A stretch of DNA of 60,347 nt from contig JBPOJB010000041.1 in the NCBI GenBank assembly GCA_052034005.1, positions 1 to 60,347 on the forward strand, read 5' to 3'. Below the pieces are notes generated by a model. It did no database searches and was not told the origin of the DNA. It saw only the letters and a program-made list of their open reading frames with translations. Below are positions 44,960 through 54,160 of this stretch, one piece after another. The number at the start of each line of letters is the position of its first letter. The stretch's first letter is position 1. Origin of the DNA: JAAYDI01 sp052034005. Lineage in GTDB: Bacteria; Planctomycetota; Planctomycetia; Pirellulales; Pirellulaceae. The position numbers and the translations under genes are program-made.

Positions 44960-45053
44960 ACATCGCTAAGGAACTCTAGCTCGCTACCGACCCGAACATG
45001 CCCACCCGCCCGGCCATGACGGTTGGATCGGTTGTAAGCCCGAGCCGGCCTGG

Positions 45054-45081
45054 CGTGGCTTGGGTGTCGTGGCTTGGGTGT
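45054..45081. repeat. Two tandem copies of a 14-nt repeat
   Basis: CGTGGCTTGGGTGT occurs twice head to tail in the region between the hybrid kinase and ldhA. No other structure is evident in this 274-bp gap. Confidence 0.7.
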
Positions 45082-45233
45082 CTCGTCCTGCTCCATTCCT
45101 GCCCATGGCGGCCGGTTCCCGCACGCTTGCCCGGATCCATCCCGCCCGGCCTCCGTGGCTCCCCTGCCGACCTACTCGCCACGGCCCCTGATCGCTAGAC
45201 TGCCAAAAGAGGCACTCTGACTGGAGGATTCCG

Positions 45234-46367
45234 ATGGACGACCCGCAGCGCGTGACGGCCTTGATCGACCGGCTGAAGCTCCTGCCCGGCCTGGACGAGA
45301 ACACCTACCAGCGTCTGCTGCACGAACTGGATGCCGGCCGCGACCGGACGGGGTATGACAGCGCCGGCCGCGCCCACGTCACGCTGTTTGACGCGAGGAG
45401 GCGCGACGTCGAGTCGTTCGACGCGGCCAACAACGGTCGCTTCCTGCTGCATTATGTGCGCGCCCCGTTGAGTCGTGACACGGCCCGCGCGGCCGAAGGC
45501 TCCCGGGTCGTCTGCGTGTTCGTCAATGACGACTGCGGCGCCGAGGTCCTGGAGCAACTGGCCGCCATGGGCGTCGAGCTGATCGCGCTGCGTTGCGCGG
45601 GGTTCAACCATGTCGATCTCGACGCCTGCCGACGGCTCCACCTGAACGTGGTCCGAGTACCGGCCTACTCGCCCCATGCGATCGCCGAGTTCACGGTGGC
45701 GCTGATGCTGATGCTCAACCGCCGCCTGCATCACGCCTACCTGCGCAACCGCTCAGGCAACTTCGTCCTGGACGGGCTCACCGGATTCGACATGTTCGGC
45801 AAGACGGTGGCAGTGGTCGGCACGGGCCGGATCGGCCAGTGCACGATCAGCATCCTCCGCGGGTTCGGCTGCCACATCCTGGCCGTCGACAAGTACCCCA
45901 ACCCGCAGCTCGCCCAAACCGCCGGCGTGCAGTACGTCGACCTGGATCGTGCCCTGCCGGAATCCGATATCATTACGCTGCACGTCCCCCTCTTCCCTGA
46001 GACACACCATCTGATCAACCGGGCGGCCATCGAGCGCATGAAACGCGGCGTCATGCTGATCAACACCAGCCGCGGCGGATTGGTCGACACCCGCGCGCTG
46101 ATCGCGGGACTCAAGTCGGGCAAGATCGGCGCCGCCGGGCTCGATGTCTATGAGGAAGAGGCAGGCATCTTCTTCCACGATATGTCCGACAAGGTCCTGA
46201 CCGACGACGTATTGGCTCGACTGATGACCTTCAACAATGTCGTCGTCACGTCCCACCAGGCGTTCCTCACGCGCGAGGCGCTGGCCAACATCGCCCAGAC
46301 GACGCTGGCCAACATCGCCGAGTTCGTGGCCGGCCGCCGCGGGTCCGAGCTGACGCACTCGGTCTAG
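45234..46367 (+). CDS. ldhA: D-lactate dehydrogenase-type 2-hydroxyacid dehydrogenase
   Basis: 377 residues. ATG 45234 follows TGGAGG. The first 48 or so residues are an extension not found in most D-hydroxyacid dehydrogenases. The catalytic and cofactor pattern is GTGRIGQ, then NTSRGGLVDT (Arg), DVYEEEAGIFF (Glu) and SHQAFLT (His). The RCAGFNHVDLDA segment and the HDMSDKVLTDD region are LdhA-like. It should reduce pyruvate to D-lactate with NADH, compatible with fermentative growth alongside KorAB. It appears monocistronic. Confidence 0.82.
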   Translation: MDDPQRVTALIDRLKLLPGLDENTYQRLLHELDAGRDRTGYDSAGRAHVTLFDARRRDVESFDAANNGRFLLHYVRAPLSRDTARAAEGSRVVCVFVNDDCGAEVLEQLAAMGVELIALRCAGFNHVDLDACRRLHLNVVRVPAYSPHAIAEFTVALMLMLNRRLHHAYLRNRSGNFVLDGLTGFDMFGKTVAVVGTGRIGQCTISILRGFGCHILAVDKYPNPQLAQTAGVQYVDLDRALPESDIITLHVPLFPETHHLINRAAIERMKRGVMLINTSRGGLVDTRALIAGLKSGKIGAAGLDVYEEEAGIFFHDMSDKVLTDDVLARLMTFNNVVVTSHQAFLTREALANIAQTTLANIAEFVAGRRGSELTHSV

Positions 46368-46424
46368 GCGCGAGGCGGGCCGCTGGGACCCGGCGGCGGC
46401 GCCCGCGGCCCCGGCTCACGCCAG

Positions 46425-46452
46425 ATGACAACCGGCAGAAGACGGCTATGAT
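46425..46452 (+). promoter_or_regulatory. Possible promoter of the rhomboid gene
   Basis: ATGACA (46425-46430) and TATGAT (46447-46452) with a 16-bp spacer, giving a leader of about 70 nt. Confidence 0.4.
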
Positions 46453-46529
46453 ACGCAGTGGCGGCTGGAAGCCGAGCACGGGCTTGACAGGCGGGACGCC
46501 TAGGATGCTTGCAACAGGAGCAACGATCC

Positions 46530-47366
46530 ATGCCGTCACTCGCGGAGAGCGTCGGGAAAGAGCTGAAGACGATCCTGATCATCGTAGGGGTGATCTGGGC
46601 CTTCTTCCTGGTGAGCCTGGCATGGCCGGGGATTCGGGAGTTCGGGCTGCGGCCGCGGACCGCGCGCGGACTGATCGGCATCATCACGATGCCGTGGCTT
46701 CACAAGGATCTGAAACACCTCGTGTCGAACACCATCCCGCTGGTCGTCCTGCTGTTCCTCTTGGCCGGGTCGCGCGCCCGATGGTGGCTGATCGTCATTG
46801 AGATCACGCTGCTCAGCGGCGCGATCTTGTGGGTGGCCGGCTGGGGGAGCGATCGTGTCCATGTCGGGGCCAGCACGCTGATTTCCGGCCTGGTCGCGTT
46901 TCTCATCCTGGGTGGCTTCTTCGAACGTCGCCCGTTATCGATCCTGGTGGCTGTCATCACGTGTGTGCTCTATGGCGGTTCACTGTTGTGGGGGATCATT
47001 CCGCATAATGAGGGCGTGTCGTGGGATGGCCACCTGTACGGCGCGATCGCCGGCGGGTTGCTCGCGTTCCAACTGGCTCATCTGGCCAAGGCGCGTGCAG
47101 TGGCCGAGGCTGCCGGCGCGCTGCCTCTGATTCTGGCCTTCTCCGCATCGACGGCGCTGGCCCAAAGTCCCGTCGGAAACGTGATGCAGATCCACCAGCG
47201 CGGTGGGAACAGGCATGCACAGGAGATAGGCGTGGCTGCCGCTGAGGCCGACTACGACAGGACGACCACCGGCCAGCGGCTCGCCGCGACGATCTCACGG
47301 GCTTCCGCCCCACTGGGGACGAACACGAACCCGAGCTCGGGCGGCAGGTCGGCCAGGTCCAGATGA
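46530..47366 (+). CDS. Rhomboid-family intramembrane serine protease
   Basis: 278 residues from ATG 46530 after AGGAGC; the in-frame TTG 21 bp earlier is less likely. Membrane segments start near 15, 70, 85, 116, 138 and 168. GLRPRTARGLIGI and PWLHKDLKHLVSNTIP (H63, N67) precede the catalytic Ser115 in HVGASTLISG, and His168 lies in WDGHLYGA. The catalytic dyad is intact. The core ends near residue 200. The last 80 or so residues are hydrophilic and lack family features, and the final 115 bp overlap the convergent gene, so the true C-terminus is doubtful. Confidence 0.75.
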   Translation: MPSLAESVGKELKTILIIVGVIWAFFLVSLAWPGIREFGLRPRTARGLIGIITMPWLHKDLKHLVSNTIPLVVLLFLLAGSRARWWLIVIEITLLSGAILWVAGWGSDRVHVGASTLISGLVAFLILGGFFERRPLSILVAVITCVLYGGSLLWGIIPHNEGVSWDGHLYGAIAGGLLAFQLAHLAKARAVAEAAGALPLILAFSASTALAQSPVGNVMQIHQRGGNRHAQEIGVAAAEADYDRTTTGQRLAATISRASAPLGTNTNPSSGGRSARSR

Positions 47367-48628
47367 CCGACATGTCGCCACTCGCGCTCCAGCGACCAGT
47401 CGACGGAACCTTTCCGGCCACCCCATCGCCGCTGGAAATACGGACGCTCCGCGTCACTCAGCGCGTCCCAGGCCGCGTCGTCGCCGTACACGACCGGTCG
47501 GCCGCCGCGCTGTTGGAACCAGCCGCGCGCCACACCGACTCCGTAAGGCTGGAAGTCCCATCGGCGGCGGTGCGCGCGGAACGTGCGGAGCCGGCGGAGT
47601 TCCTGGAGGCGCGCGGCTGAAAAACAGACGACCGGCGTGCCGCCGCGAATCGCGCGGCCGGTGGCCAACAGGCGTTGCTGGGCGACGATCCGCGCCAGTG
47701 CGGTCAGCGCCGAATGCGATGCGCCCGGACGGTCAAAGATCAAGCCGTCCAGGTAGTCCACACGGTCCTGATCAGGCCACGGACCGTCGGCGGCGCGTGT
47801 GCAGTGCACCAGGTAGTCGGCCACCGGGACTTCGTCCGCCGCCAGGATGGGCGGCCGGGGCGTACCATGTCCCTGCGCAGCGCCATCGGCGTCCGCGGCG
47901 GCAGCGCACGCACCGTTGCCGGACCGGTCGGCGATCGGCAGGCAGGCGGCGCCGCGGGCCGCCAGATCGCGCGCGACACGCTCCCCGACGAACCGTCTGC
48001 CGACCAGCAGTGTGACCCGGGGATCGATCCCCGTCGGCGTCTCGCGGAGCCGGCGCTCGAGAAGCCGACAGACGTTGCCGCCCCGCCGCACACGGCACGC
48101 GATCACGCGGTCGCTGGTCGCAATCACGATCGCATCCCGCGCTGGAACGGAACCGTCGATCTCGTCGCTCAAGGGCGGAGACACGATGGCCGGCCGGCAG
48201 CGGCCGTCCTCCTGCCAGCGATCTGCGCCGCACGCCAGGCACCGGGCCAGCCACCGTTCGAGCGACCACGCGGGCGGCACGAGTTCGAACAGCACCAGTG
48301 GAACGTGGAACAACTGGGCGCAACGCGCGATGAGTTCTGCCAGGGCAGTCCCCTGCGCCGCGGCCAGCACCTGGCCCGCGGCGCGCACGCCCAGGCATGT
48401 CTGCCGCAACACGCGGAACCAATCGCTGCCCAGCCTGTCGAGACTCCCGAGCCGGGAGCTGACCACGCCCACCCGCTCGCCCGCCGGAATCCCGTGCGGC
48501 CACCAGACCAGCCGTCGGCCGACCCACGGATGCATCGGCCACGCCGCGCCGGGCAGGTCGCTGGTCAGCACACCCCCGCCGCGCAGTCCGCGCTGGAGCT
48601 GATCAAGCATGTTCGAAATGCGAGGCAT
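47252..48628 (-). CDS. Unrecognised two-module protein
   Basis: 458 residues. I do not recognise it with confidence. The N-terminal 235 residues look Rossmann-like: WPHGIPAGERVGVVSSRLG, then AQGTALAELIARCAQLFHVP, then RDAIVIATSD and RRGGNVCRLLERRL, vaguely like SLOG/DprA-type nucleotide-sensing folds. After a variable Ala/Gly-rich linker, the C-terminal 190 residues read as a second domain: VVCFSAARLQELRRL, FQPYGVGVARGWF, PVVYGDDAAW and a WSLEREWRHVG motif, recalling AbiGi/DUF2971-like proteins. The two halves may form a ligand-controlled effector, but this is inference. Its 3' end overlaps the rhomboid gene by 115 bp. Confidence 0.6.
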   Translation of the reverse strand: MPRISNMLDQLQRGLRGGGVLTSDLPGAAWPMHPWVGRRLVWWPHGIPAGERVGVVSSRLGSLDRLGSDWFRVLRQTCLGVRAAGQVLAAAQGTALAELIARCAQLFHVPLVLFELVPPAWSLERWLARCLACGADRWQEDGRCRPAIVSPPLSDEIDGSVPARDAIVIATSDRVIACRVRRGGNVCRLLERRLRETPTGIDPRVTLLVGRRFVGERVARDLAARGAACLPIADRSGNGACAAAADADGAAQGHGTPRPPILAADEVPVADYLVHCTRAADGPWPDQDRVDYLDGLIFDRPGASHSALTALARIVAQQRLLATGRAIRGGTPVVCFSAARLQELRRLRTFRAHRRRWDFQPYGVGVARGWFQQRGGRPVVYGDDAAWDALSDAERPYFQRRWGGRKGSVDWSLEREWRHVGHLDLADLPPELGFVFVPSGAEAREIVAASRWPVVVLS

Positions 48629-48718
48629 CGCGGTGTTTGGATCTGCCGCGCCGGCGGCGCCGGCGGCACCTGTCCAATCCCTTCTGCGCCCGCGTTTCGA
48701 AGCTGGTGAGCCGTTGCT

Positions 48719-49972
48719 TCAGGCGACCATATCCGACTCGAGGATCTGTTCCACGCCGTCCGCTTTGGCGATCACGACGACGCCGCCTTCGCTGACGGTG
48801 AAACCGCGCTCGCGATCCTTCTCCAGATCGTATCCGATCTCCACACCCGCCGGGATCCGGACCCCTTTGTCAATGATCGCTCGGCGGACCTTGGCATGGC
48901 GCCCGATGTCCACGCCTTCGAAAACGATCGAATCCTGCACATGCGCGTAGCTGTTGACGCGGACCAGCGGGCCCAGGATGCTGCGCTCCACGCGCCCACC
49001 CGAAACCACGCTGCCCAGGCAGACGATGCTGTCCAGCGCATACCCGCGCCGCTCGCTGGTGCCCACGCTGCCGAACACGAACTTGGGCGGCGGCAGGATC
49101 GGCTGGTAGGTCCGAATGGGCCACCACGCGTCGTACATGTTCAATTGCGGGTCGATCGCCACCAGGTCCATGTTCGCCTCGTAGTAGGCGTCGAGCGTCC
49201 CGACATCGCGCCAATAGGCGTCTCCTTTGCGGTTCTCGTCCCGGAATGGGAACGCATACACGCGGTGCGAGTCGATGATCGACGGGATGATATTCCGGCC
49301 GAAATCGTGCGCGCTGTCCGGGTCCGTGGCATCCCGGCACAGTTGCTCGAACAGGAAGCGGGCTGTGAAGACGTAAATGCCCATGGAGGCCAGGCAATGC
49401 TGTTCGTCGCCCGGGATCGGTTTCGGGTGCTCCGGCTTCTCCTGGAACCCGACGATCCGGTTCGTCGGGTCCACCTGCATCACGCCGAATTGCCGGGCCG
49501 CCCGCGCTTCGACCCGCAGCGCGCCGACGGTCAAGTCCGCGTTGACGCGCTGATGGTACTCGATCATCGTGCGATAGTTCATCTTATAAATGTGATCGCC
49601 TGCCAGAATCACGACGTAGCTGGGCCGTTCCATTTCCAGCGCGTAGATGTTCTGGTAGACCGCGTCCGCGGTGCCTTGGTACCAGTGCTCGTCGATGCGC
49701 TGTTGGGGCGGCAGGATATCGATGAACTCATCCAGGTCGCGGCAGAAGAACCGGCGCCAGCCCAGGTCGATATGCCGGTCCAGGCTCATCGCCTTGTACT
49801 GGGTGAGCACGAGCATCTTGCGGATGCCGCTGTTGAGGCAATTGGACAGCGAGAAATCAATGATCCGGTAGCCCCCGCCGAACGGCACGGCCGGTTTGGC
49901 CCGATCGCGGGTAAGTGGTTCCAGACGCGAGCCTTTTCCGCCTGCCAGCACGACCGCCAGTGTATCCAACAT
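48719..49972 (-). CDS. glgC: Glucose-1-phosphate adenylyltransferase
   Basis: 417 residues. ATG 49972 has a GGAGTG site upstream. The N-terminal nucleotidyltransferase domain has LAVVLAGGKGSRLEPLTRDR and KPAVPFGGGYRIIDFSLSN. WYQGTADAVYQN, ILAGDHIYKMNY, FQEKPEHPKP and YWRDVGTLDAY are the usual substrate and regulatory motifs. The C-terminal half is a left-handed beta-helix. It makes ADP-glucose for glycogen synthesis. No other glg gene is nearby; asnB lies 60 bp upstream on the same strand, so a shared transcript is possible. Confidence 0.93.
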   Translation of the reverse strand: MLDTLAVVLAGGKGSRLEPLTRDRAKPAVPFGGGYRIIDFSLSNCLNSGIRKMLVLTQYKAMSLDRHIDLGWRRFFCRDLDEFIDILPPQQRIDEHWYQGTADAVYQNIYALEMERPSYVVILAGDHIYKMNYRTMIEYHQRVNADLTVGALRVEARAARQFGVMQVDPTNRIVGFQEKPEHPKPIPGDEQHCLASMGIYVFTARFLFEQLCRDATDPDSAHDFGRNIIPSIIDSHRVYAFPFRDENRKGDAYWRDVGTLDAYYEANMDLVAIDPQLNMYDAWWPIRTYQPILPPPKFVFGSVGTSERRGYALDSIVCLGSVVSGGRVERSILGPLVRVNSYAHVQDSIVFEGVDIGRHAKVRRAIIDKGVRIPAGVEIGYDLEKDRERGFTVSEGGVVVIAKADGVEQILESDMVA

Positions 49973-50032
49973 AGGGCACTCCGTTGAGAAATGATTGGCA
50001 GCGACACACCGCGCCCCGCAGTCGCTCCAATT

Positions 50033-51976
50033 CTATCGGTTTTCGCGCACCGGCAGAATAGGAGTATCGCACCACTCGCGCATCCAGAGTTCCAGGAACA
50101 GCAAAGCCCAGAGCCGATACGCATGGTCGAACTCCGACGTCTCGTGCTGACGCACCAGCTCGGCCACTTCTTGCTGGCGGAACCAGCCGCGGCCCGCCGC
50201 GGTGGGGCCGAGCAACACGTCGTGGGTCATCTCGCGCAGTTCGTGCCGGAACCAGTGGTTCAACGGGACGCCAAACCCCATTTTCGGCCTGTTCCAGATC
50301 GCGTCCGGCAACAGGTCCCCGAAAGCCTTGCGCAGGATCCGCTTGCCACGGCCGCGACGCAGCTTCCAACGCATGGGCAGCGACGCGGCGAGTTCCACGA
50401 GCCGGACATCCAGGAACGGCTGGCGGCACTCGAGCGAATGGGCCATCGAGGCGATGTCCACCTTGGTCATCAGGTCGCACGGCAGGTAGGTCTGCAAGTC
50501 GGCCAGCGTGATGGCCGTGATCGCATCACGCCGCTCGGCCGTCCGCAAGGCGGCGGCCAGGAACTGGTAGGGATCGGTGTCCGGCAACCGCTCCAAGAAT
50601 GAGTCGCTGTAGAGCGCGGCCCGATACGCCACCGGGAAAATGGAAAACCATTCCAGGTACCGGCGGCCGGGCGACAGTCCGAGCGACTTGCTGAACCGCT
50701 TGAACTTGCGCACGATCGACCTCTGGCGCGACGAGGCGGGCAGCCGCTGCCAGATCGGCGCGCCGAGGACCGACCGGACCGGCTTCAGCCGATCCAACCA
50801 GCGGCCCATCGTGGCGGCCTGGTAGCGCGGATACCCGGCGAACAGCTCGTCTCCGCCGTCCCCGGATAAAGCCACCGTCACGTGCTGCCGCGTCAGCTCC
50901 GCAACGTGCCAGGTGGGGATCGCCGAGCTGTCGGCGAACGGTTCGTCGTAATGCCAGACCAGCTTGGGCAGGATGGCCACGTCGTCCGGCGTTACCTGGA
51001 ACTCGTGATGGTCCGTCCGCAGGTGTTCGGCCACCTGCCGGGCATAGCACGTCTCGTCGAAGTCACGCACCGGAAAGCCGATGGAGAACGTCTTGACCGG
51101 CCGCGCGGCCAGCCGCTGCATGATGGCGACGATCAGCGAGGAATCGACGCCGCCCGACAGGAACGCACCCAACGGCACGTCGCTCTGCATCCGCAGCGCC
51201 ACGGACGACTCGAGCGTCGTCCGAATCGCTTCGATCGCCGCCGCCTCGCTCCCTGACCACTCGGCATTGAAATCCGGCTGCCAATACGGCGCGACCGTCA
51301 ACCGCCGGTCTTCATAAACCGCATAGTGGCCCGGCGGGACCTTGCGCGTGCCCTCGAAAATCGTCCACGGATGCGGCACGTACTGGTAGGTCAGGTAATG
51401 GTCCAGCGCCGTCGGATCGATCTCGCGTGACAGACCGGGCACCTGCAACAGGCTCTTCAGCTCGCTGGCGAACAGCAGCCGGTCCGGCTCGCAGCGATAC
51501 ACCAGCGGCTTCTTGCCCAGCCGGTCACGGCCCAGCACCAGCCGCCCGCGGCGCGCATCCCAGATGGCAATCGCGAACATCCCGTTGAAGTGTGCGAAAC
51601 AGCCCGTGCCCAGATCCTCGTACAGGTGCACGATCGTCTCGCCGTCGCCGTTCGTGCGAAATACGTGGCCGGCGCCCTCCAGCCGCCGTCGGAGCGAACG
51701 GAAGTTGTAGATCTCGCCGTTGAACACCACCCACACCGTGCCGTCTTCGTTCGACAGTGGTTGACGGGCCAATTCCAGGTCGATGATCGACAGCCGGCGG
51801 AAGCCGAGCGCCACGCCGGGCTGCCGGCCGCGCGGCGCGGACAGCCGGCACTCGGCACGATGGAAGCCCTCGTCGTCCGGACCACGGTGGCGCAGCACAT
51901 CCGTCATCCGCGCGAGAACTCCCGCGCTGATCGATTGGTCCGACGCCGACCACACCCCACCGGCTATGCCGCACAT
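50033..51976 (-). CDS. asnB: Glutamine-hydrolysing asparagine synthase
   Basis: 647 residues. ATG 51976 puts Cys2 (MCGIAGG) at the N-terminus, as needed for the glutaminase domain. RRLSIIDLELARQP, NGEIYNF and the GDGETIVHLYE stretch complete that domain. The synthetase half has the PP-loop GGVDSSLIVAIM and LSGDGGDELFAGYPRY. The first domain releases ammonia from glutamine; the second transfers it to AMP-activated aspartate. In genomes with capsule genes, paralogues amidate sugars, but there is no such context here. Confidence 0.92.
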   Translation of the reverse strand: MCGIAGGVWSASDQSISAGVLARMTDVLRHRGPDDEGFHRAECRLSAPRGRQPGVALGFRRLSIIDLELARQPLSNEDGTVWVVFNGEIYNFRSLRRRLEGAGHVFRTNGDGETIVHLYEDLGTGCFAHFNGMFAIAIWDARRGRLVLGRDRLGKKPLVYRCEPDRLLFASELKSLLQVPGLSREIDPTALDHYLTYQYVPHPWTIFEGTRKVPPGHYAVYEDRRLTVAPYWQPDFNAEWSGSEAAAIEAIRTTLESSVALRMQSDVPLGAFLSGGVDSSLIVAIMQRLAARPVKTFSIGFPVRDFDETCYARQVAEHLRTDHHEFQVTPDDVAILPKLVWHYDEPFADSSAIPTWHVAELTRQHVTVALSGDGGDELFAGYPRYQAATMGRWLDRLKPVRSVLGAPIWQRLPASSRQRSIVRKFKRFSKSLGLSPGRRYLEWFSIFPVAYRAALYSDSFLERLPDTDPYQFLAAALRTAERRDAITAITLADLQTYLPCDLMTKVDIASMAHSLECRQPFLDVRLVELAASLPMRWKLRRGRGKRILRKAFGDLLPDAIWNRPKMGFGVPLNHWFRHELREMTHDVLLGPTAAGRGWFRQQEVAELVRQHETSEFDHAYRLWALLFLELWMREWCDTPILPVRENR

Positions 51977-52073
51977 GGTTTTCCGTTTTCGGTGATGGTT
52001 CCCTTGCCCACGGTCGTTTAGACTACTGGACGTGACACGGCTCGTTCAAGCACGCTGCACGGCGGAGGGCGCC

Positions 52074-54059
52074 ATGATGACCGATCGGAGCGAGACCAGA
52101 CGAGTTGCCGGGAGCTCGCGGCGCGCATTCTTGAAGGCCGGCGTCGCCTCGGCGGCGGCTTTGAGCTGTCCAGGTGCCTGGCTCGCGACGCGCCCGGGGT
52201 CCGCCGCGGACGCAGAACCCGGCTCGATCACCCGGTTGTCGGACCATCTGATGATCTACCACGGACCGATCAACGTGGGGATCGTGCGGGATGGAGACCG
52301 GGCACTGCTGATCGACTGTGGCGATGAGAGCGTGGGCGACGCCCTGCGGCAGTTGGGGATCGCGCACGTCGAGCAGGTGCTGTTGACCCACTATCACCGG
52401 GATCAGTGGTGCGGGGCCGCGAGCCTGCCCCACACGGTCGTGCTGGGCGTCCCGGCCGAAGAGCGCGAGTTGTGCGAGAACCCGGCCACGTACTGGAACG
52501 ATGACGGACAGCTGTATCGCGTCTTCGAGTCCTATCGGCCGGACCACCTGACACCGGCCGAATCGCGGCCCGTGGCGCGGACCCTCGTCGATGGCGAGTC
52601 CTTCACATTCGGGCCGGCGACGATCCGCGTCGTCGCCACCCCCGGGCACACCGACGGCTCGCTCAGTTACCTCGTGGAGGTCGATGGCCGCCGCACGGTA
52701 TTCAGCGGCGACTGCCTGGCAGGGCCGGGCCAGGTGTGGGACCTGTTCAGTCTGCAACGCGGGTTCGCCAAGGGCGGCCAGGCGATCGGCGGCTACCACG
52801 GATTCATGGGCGATCGGTGGCGGTTGGCCGAGAGCCTCGAGAAGATCAAGGATCTCCAGCCTGACTTGCTGGTCCCTTCCCACGGGGTCCTGATGGACGA
52901 TCCGGCGGGCGCTGCGGACGCGCTGTCAGCCGCGCTGGAGCAGGCGTATGAGAATTACGTCTCCATCAGCGCGCTGCGCTATTACTTCCCCGGCCTGTTC
53001 ACCGACTACGAAGGGCGGCCCGGCCAGATGCCGATCCGGCCGGGGATCCAGCCGCCGTCCTGCCTGCGCCATTTCAGCACGACCTGGATGCTGGTCTCCG
53101 AGTCGGGTGCCGCGTGGGTCCTGGATGCCGGCTCGCCCGACATCGTGGACCGCTTGAAGAAGATGCTCGCGGACGGCGAGATCCGGTCTGTCGAAGGGCT
53201 GTGGGTCACCCACTATCACTGCGATCACACGGATGGCATCCCGGCCTTCCAGCAGGCGTTCGACTGCCCCTGCTATGCGGACAGCCGGTTGGCCGACGTG
53301 CTGACCCGCCCCGCCGCCTGGCGATTGCCATGCCTGGCGCCCGAGCCCATCCGCGTGGACCGGCCGATGCGTGACGGCGAATCCTGGCAATGGCGCGAGT
53401 TCACGATGACGTCGCATTTCCTTCCCGGTCAGACGCTTTATCACGGCGGACTGCTGGCGACGGCCGGCGACTTGCGGTTGTTCTTCGTCGGCGACTCGCA
53501 TACGCCCGGCGGCCTGGACGACTACTGTGCCCACAATCGCAACTGGCTGGGAAGGGATGTCGGTTTCCATCGCTGCCTGACGCTGATCGAGCGTCTCGAA
53601 CCGACGCACCTGTTCAACTGCCACGTGGATGTCGCGTTTACATTCACGCCCGACGAGATCCGATTCATGCGCGGCAAGCTCGACGAGCGCGAGCGGCTGT
53701 TGGGGCGCCTGGTCGCGTGGGACCACGCCAACTTCGGAACGGATCCGCTGTGGGTGCGAGCCGATCCGTACCGCCAGACGCTGCACCCGGGTGACCTGGT
53801 GCAGGCACACGTGGTGATGACCAACCACTCAACCGCGCCGACGCGGTTCGCCTGCCGCGCGGTGCTAACCGGCGCGCTGGGCGGCACCGTAACGGATTGG
53901 CGCGCGATCGAGGTGCCGCCCAAGGAAGAACAGGCGTGCGCGTTGTCGTTCGCCCTGCCAGCCGACGCACCGAGCGGCCGCCACGTCGTCCCGATCGACA
54001 TCCGCGCGCACGGTCGCAGCCTGCCGCGCTTCAGCGAATTGCTGGTGGATGTCGAGTGA
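52074..54059 (+). CDS. Exported protein with two metallo-beta-lactamase-fold domains
   Basis: 661 residues from ATG 52074, preceded by GGAGGG. A twin-arginine signal (SRRAFLK at 15-21, then a hydrophobic Ala-rich stretch) predicts Tat export after folding. The first MBL-like domain (about 55-290) has THYHRDQWCG and ATPGHTDGS. The second (about 330-540) has THYHCDHTDG with the complete HxHxDH metal box, and VGDSH. The first box reads HYHRDQ, with Gln in place of the last His. About 120 residues of beta-rich sequence end the protein. It opens a group with GH172 and TIM-barrel genes. Confidence 0.75.
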   Translation: MMTDRSETRRVAGSSRRAFLKAGVASAAALSCPGAWLATRPGSAADAEPGSITRLSDHLMIYHGPINVGIVRDGDRALLIDCGDESVGDALRQLGIAHVEQVLLTHYHRDQWCGAASLPHTVVLGVPAEERELCENPATYWNDDGQLYRVFESYRPDHLTPAESRPVARTLVDGESFTFGPATIRVVATPGHTDGSLSYLVEVDGRRTVFSGDCLAGPGQVWDLFSLQRGFAKGGQAIGGYHGFMGDRWRLAESLEKIKDLQPDLLVPSHGVLMDDPAGAADALSAALEQAYENYVSISALRYYFPGLFTDYEGRPGQMPIRPGIQPPSCLRHFSTTWMLVSESGAAWVLDAGSPDIVDRLKKMLADGEIRSVEGLWVTHYHCDHTDGIPAFQQAFDCPCYADSRLADVLTRPAAWRLPCLAPEPIRVDRPMRDGESWQWREFTMTSHFLPGQTLYHGGLLATAGDLRLFFVGDSHTPGGLDDYCAHNRNWLGRDVGFHRCLTLIERLEPTHLFNCHVDVAFTFTPDEIRFMRGKLDERERLLGRLVAWDHANFGTDPLWVRADPYRQTLHPGDLVQAHVVMTNHSTAPTRFACRAVLTGALGGTVTDWRAIEVPPKEEQACALSFALPADAPSGRHVVPIDIRAHGRSLPRFSELLVDVE

Positions 54060-54160
54060 AGCCCGTTGTCGGGCCTGTTCGGAGCCCGACGAGTTCCCCC
54101 CGGTAAGTGACTAACGAAGCACGAACGATCCAATCACAAAGACAGATAGGAGGCCTCCTG

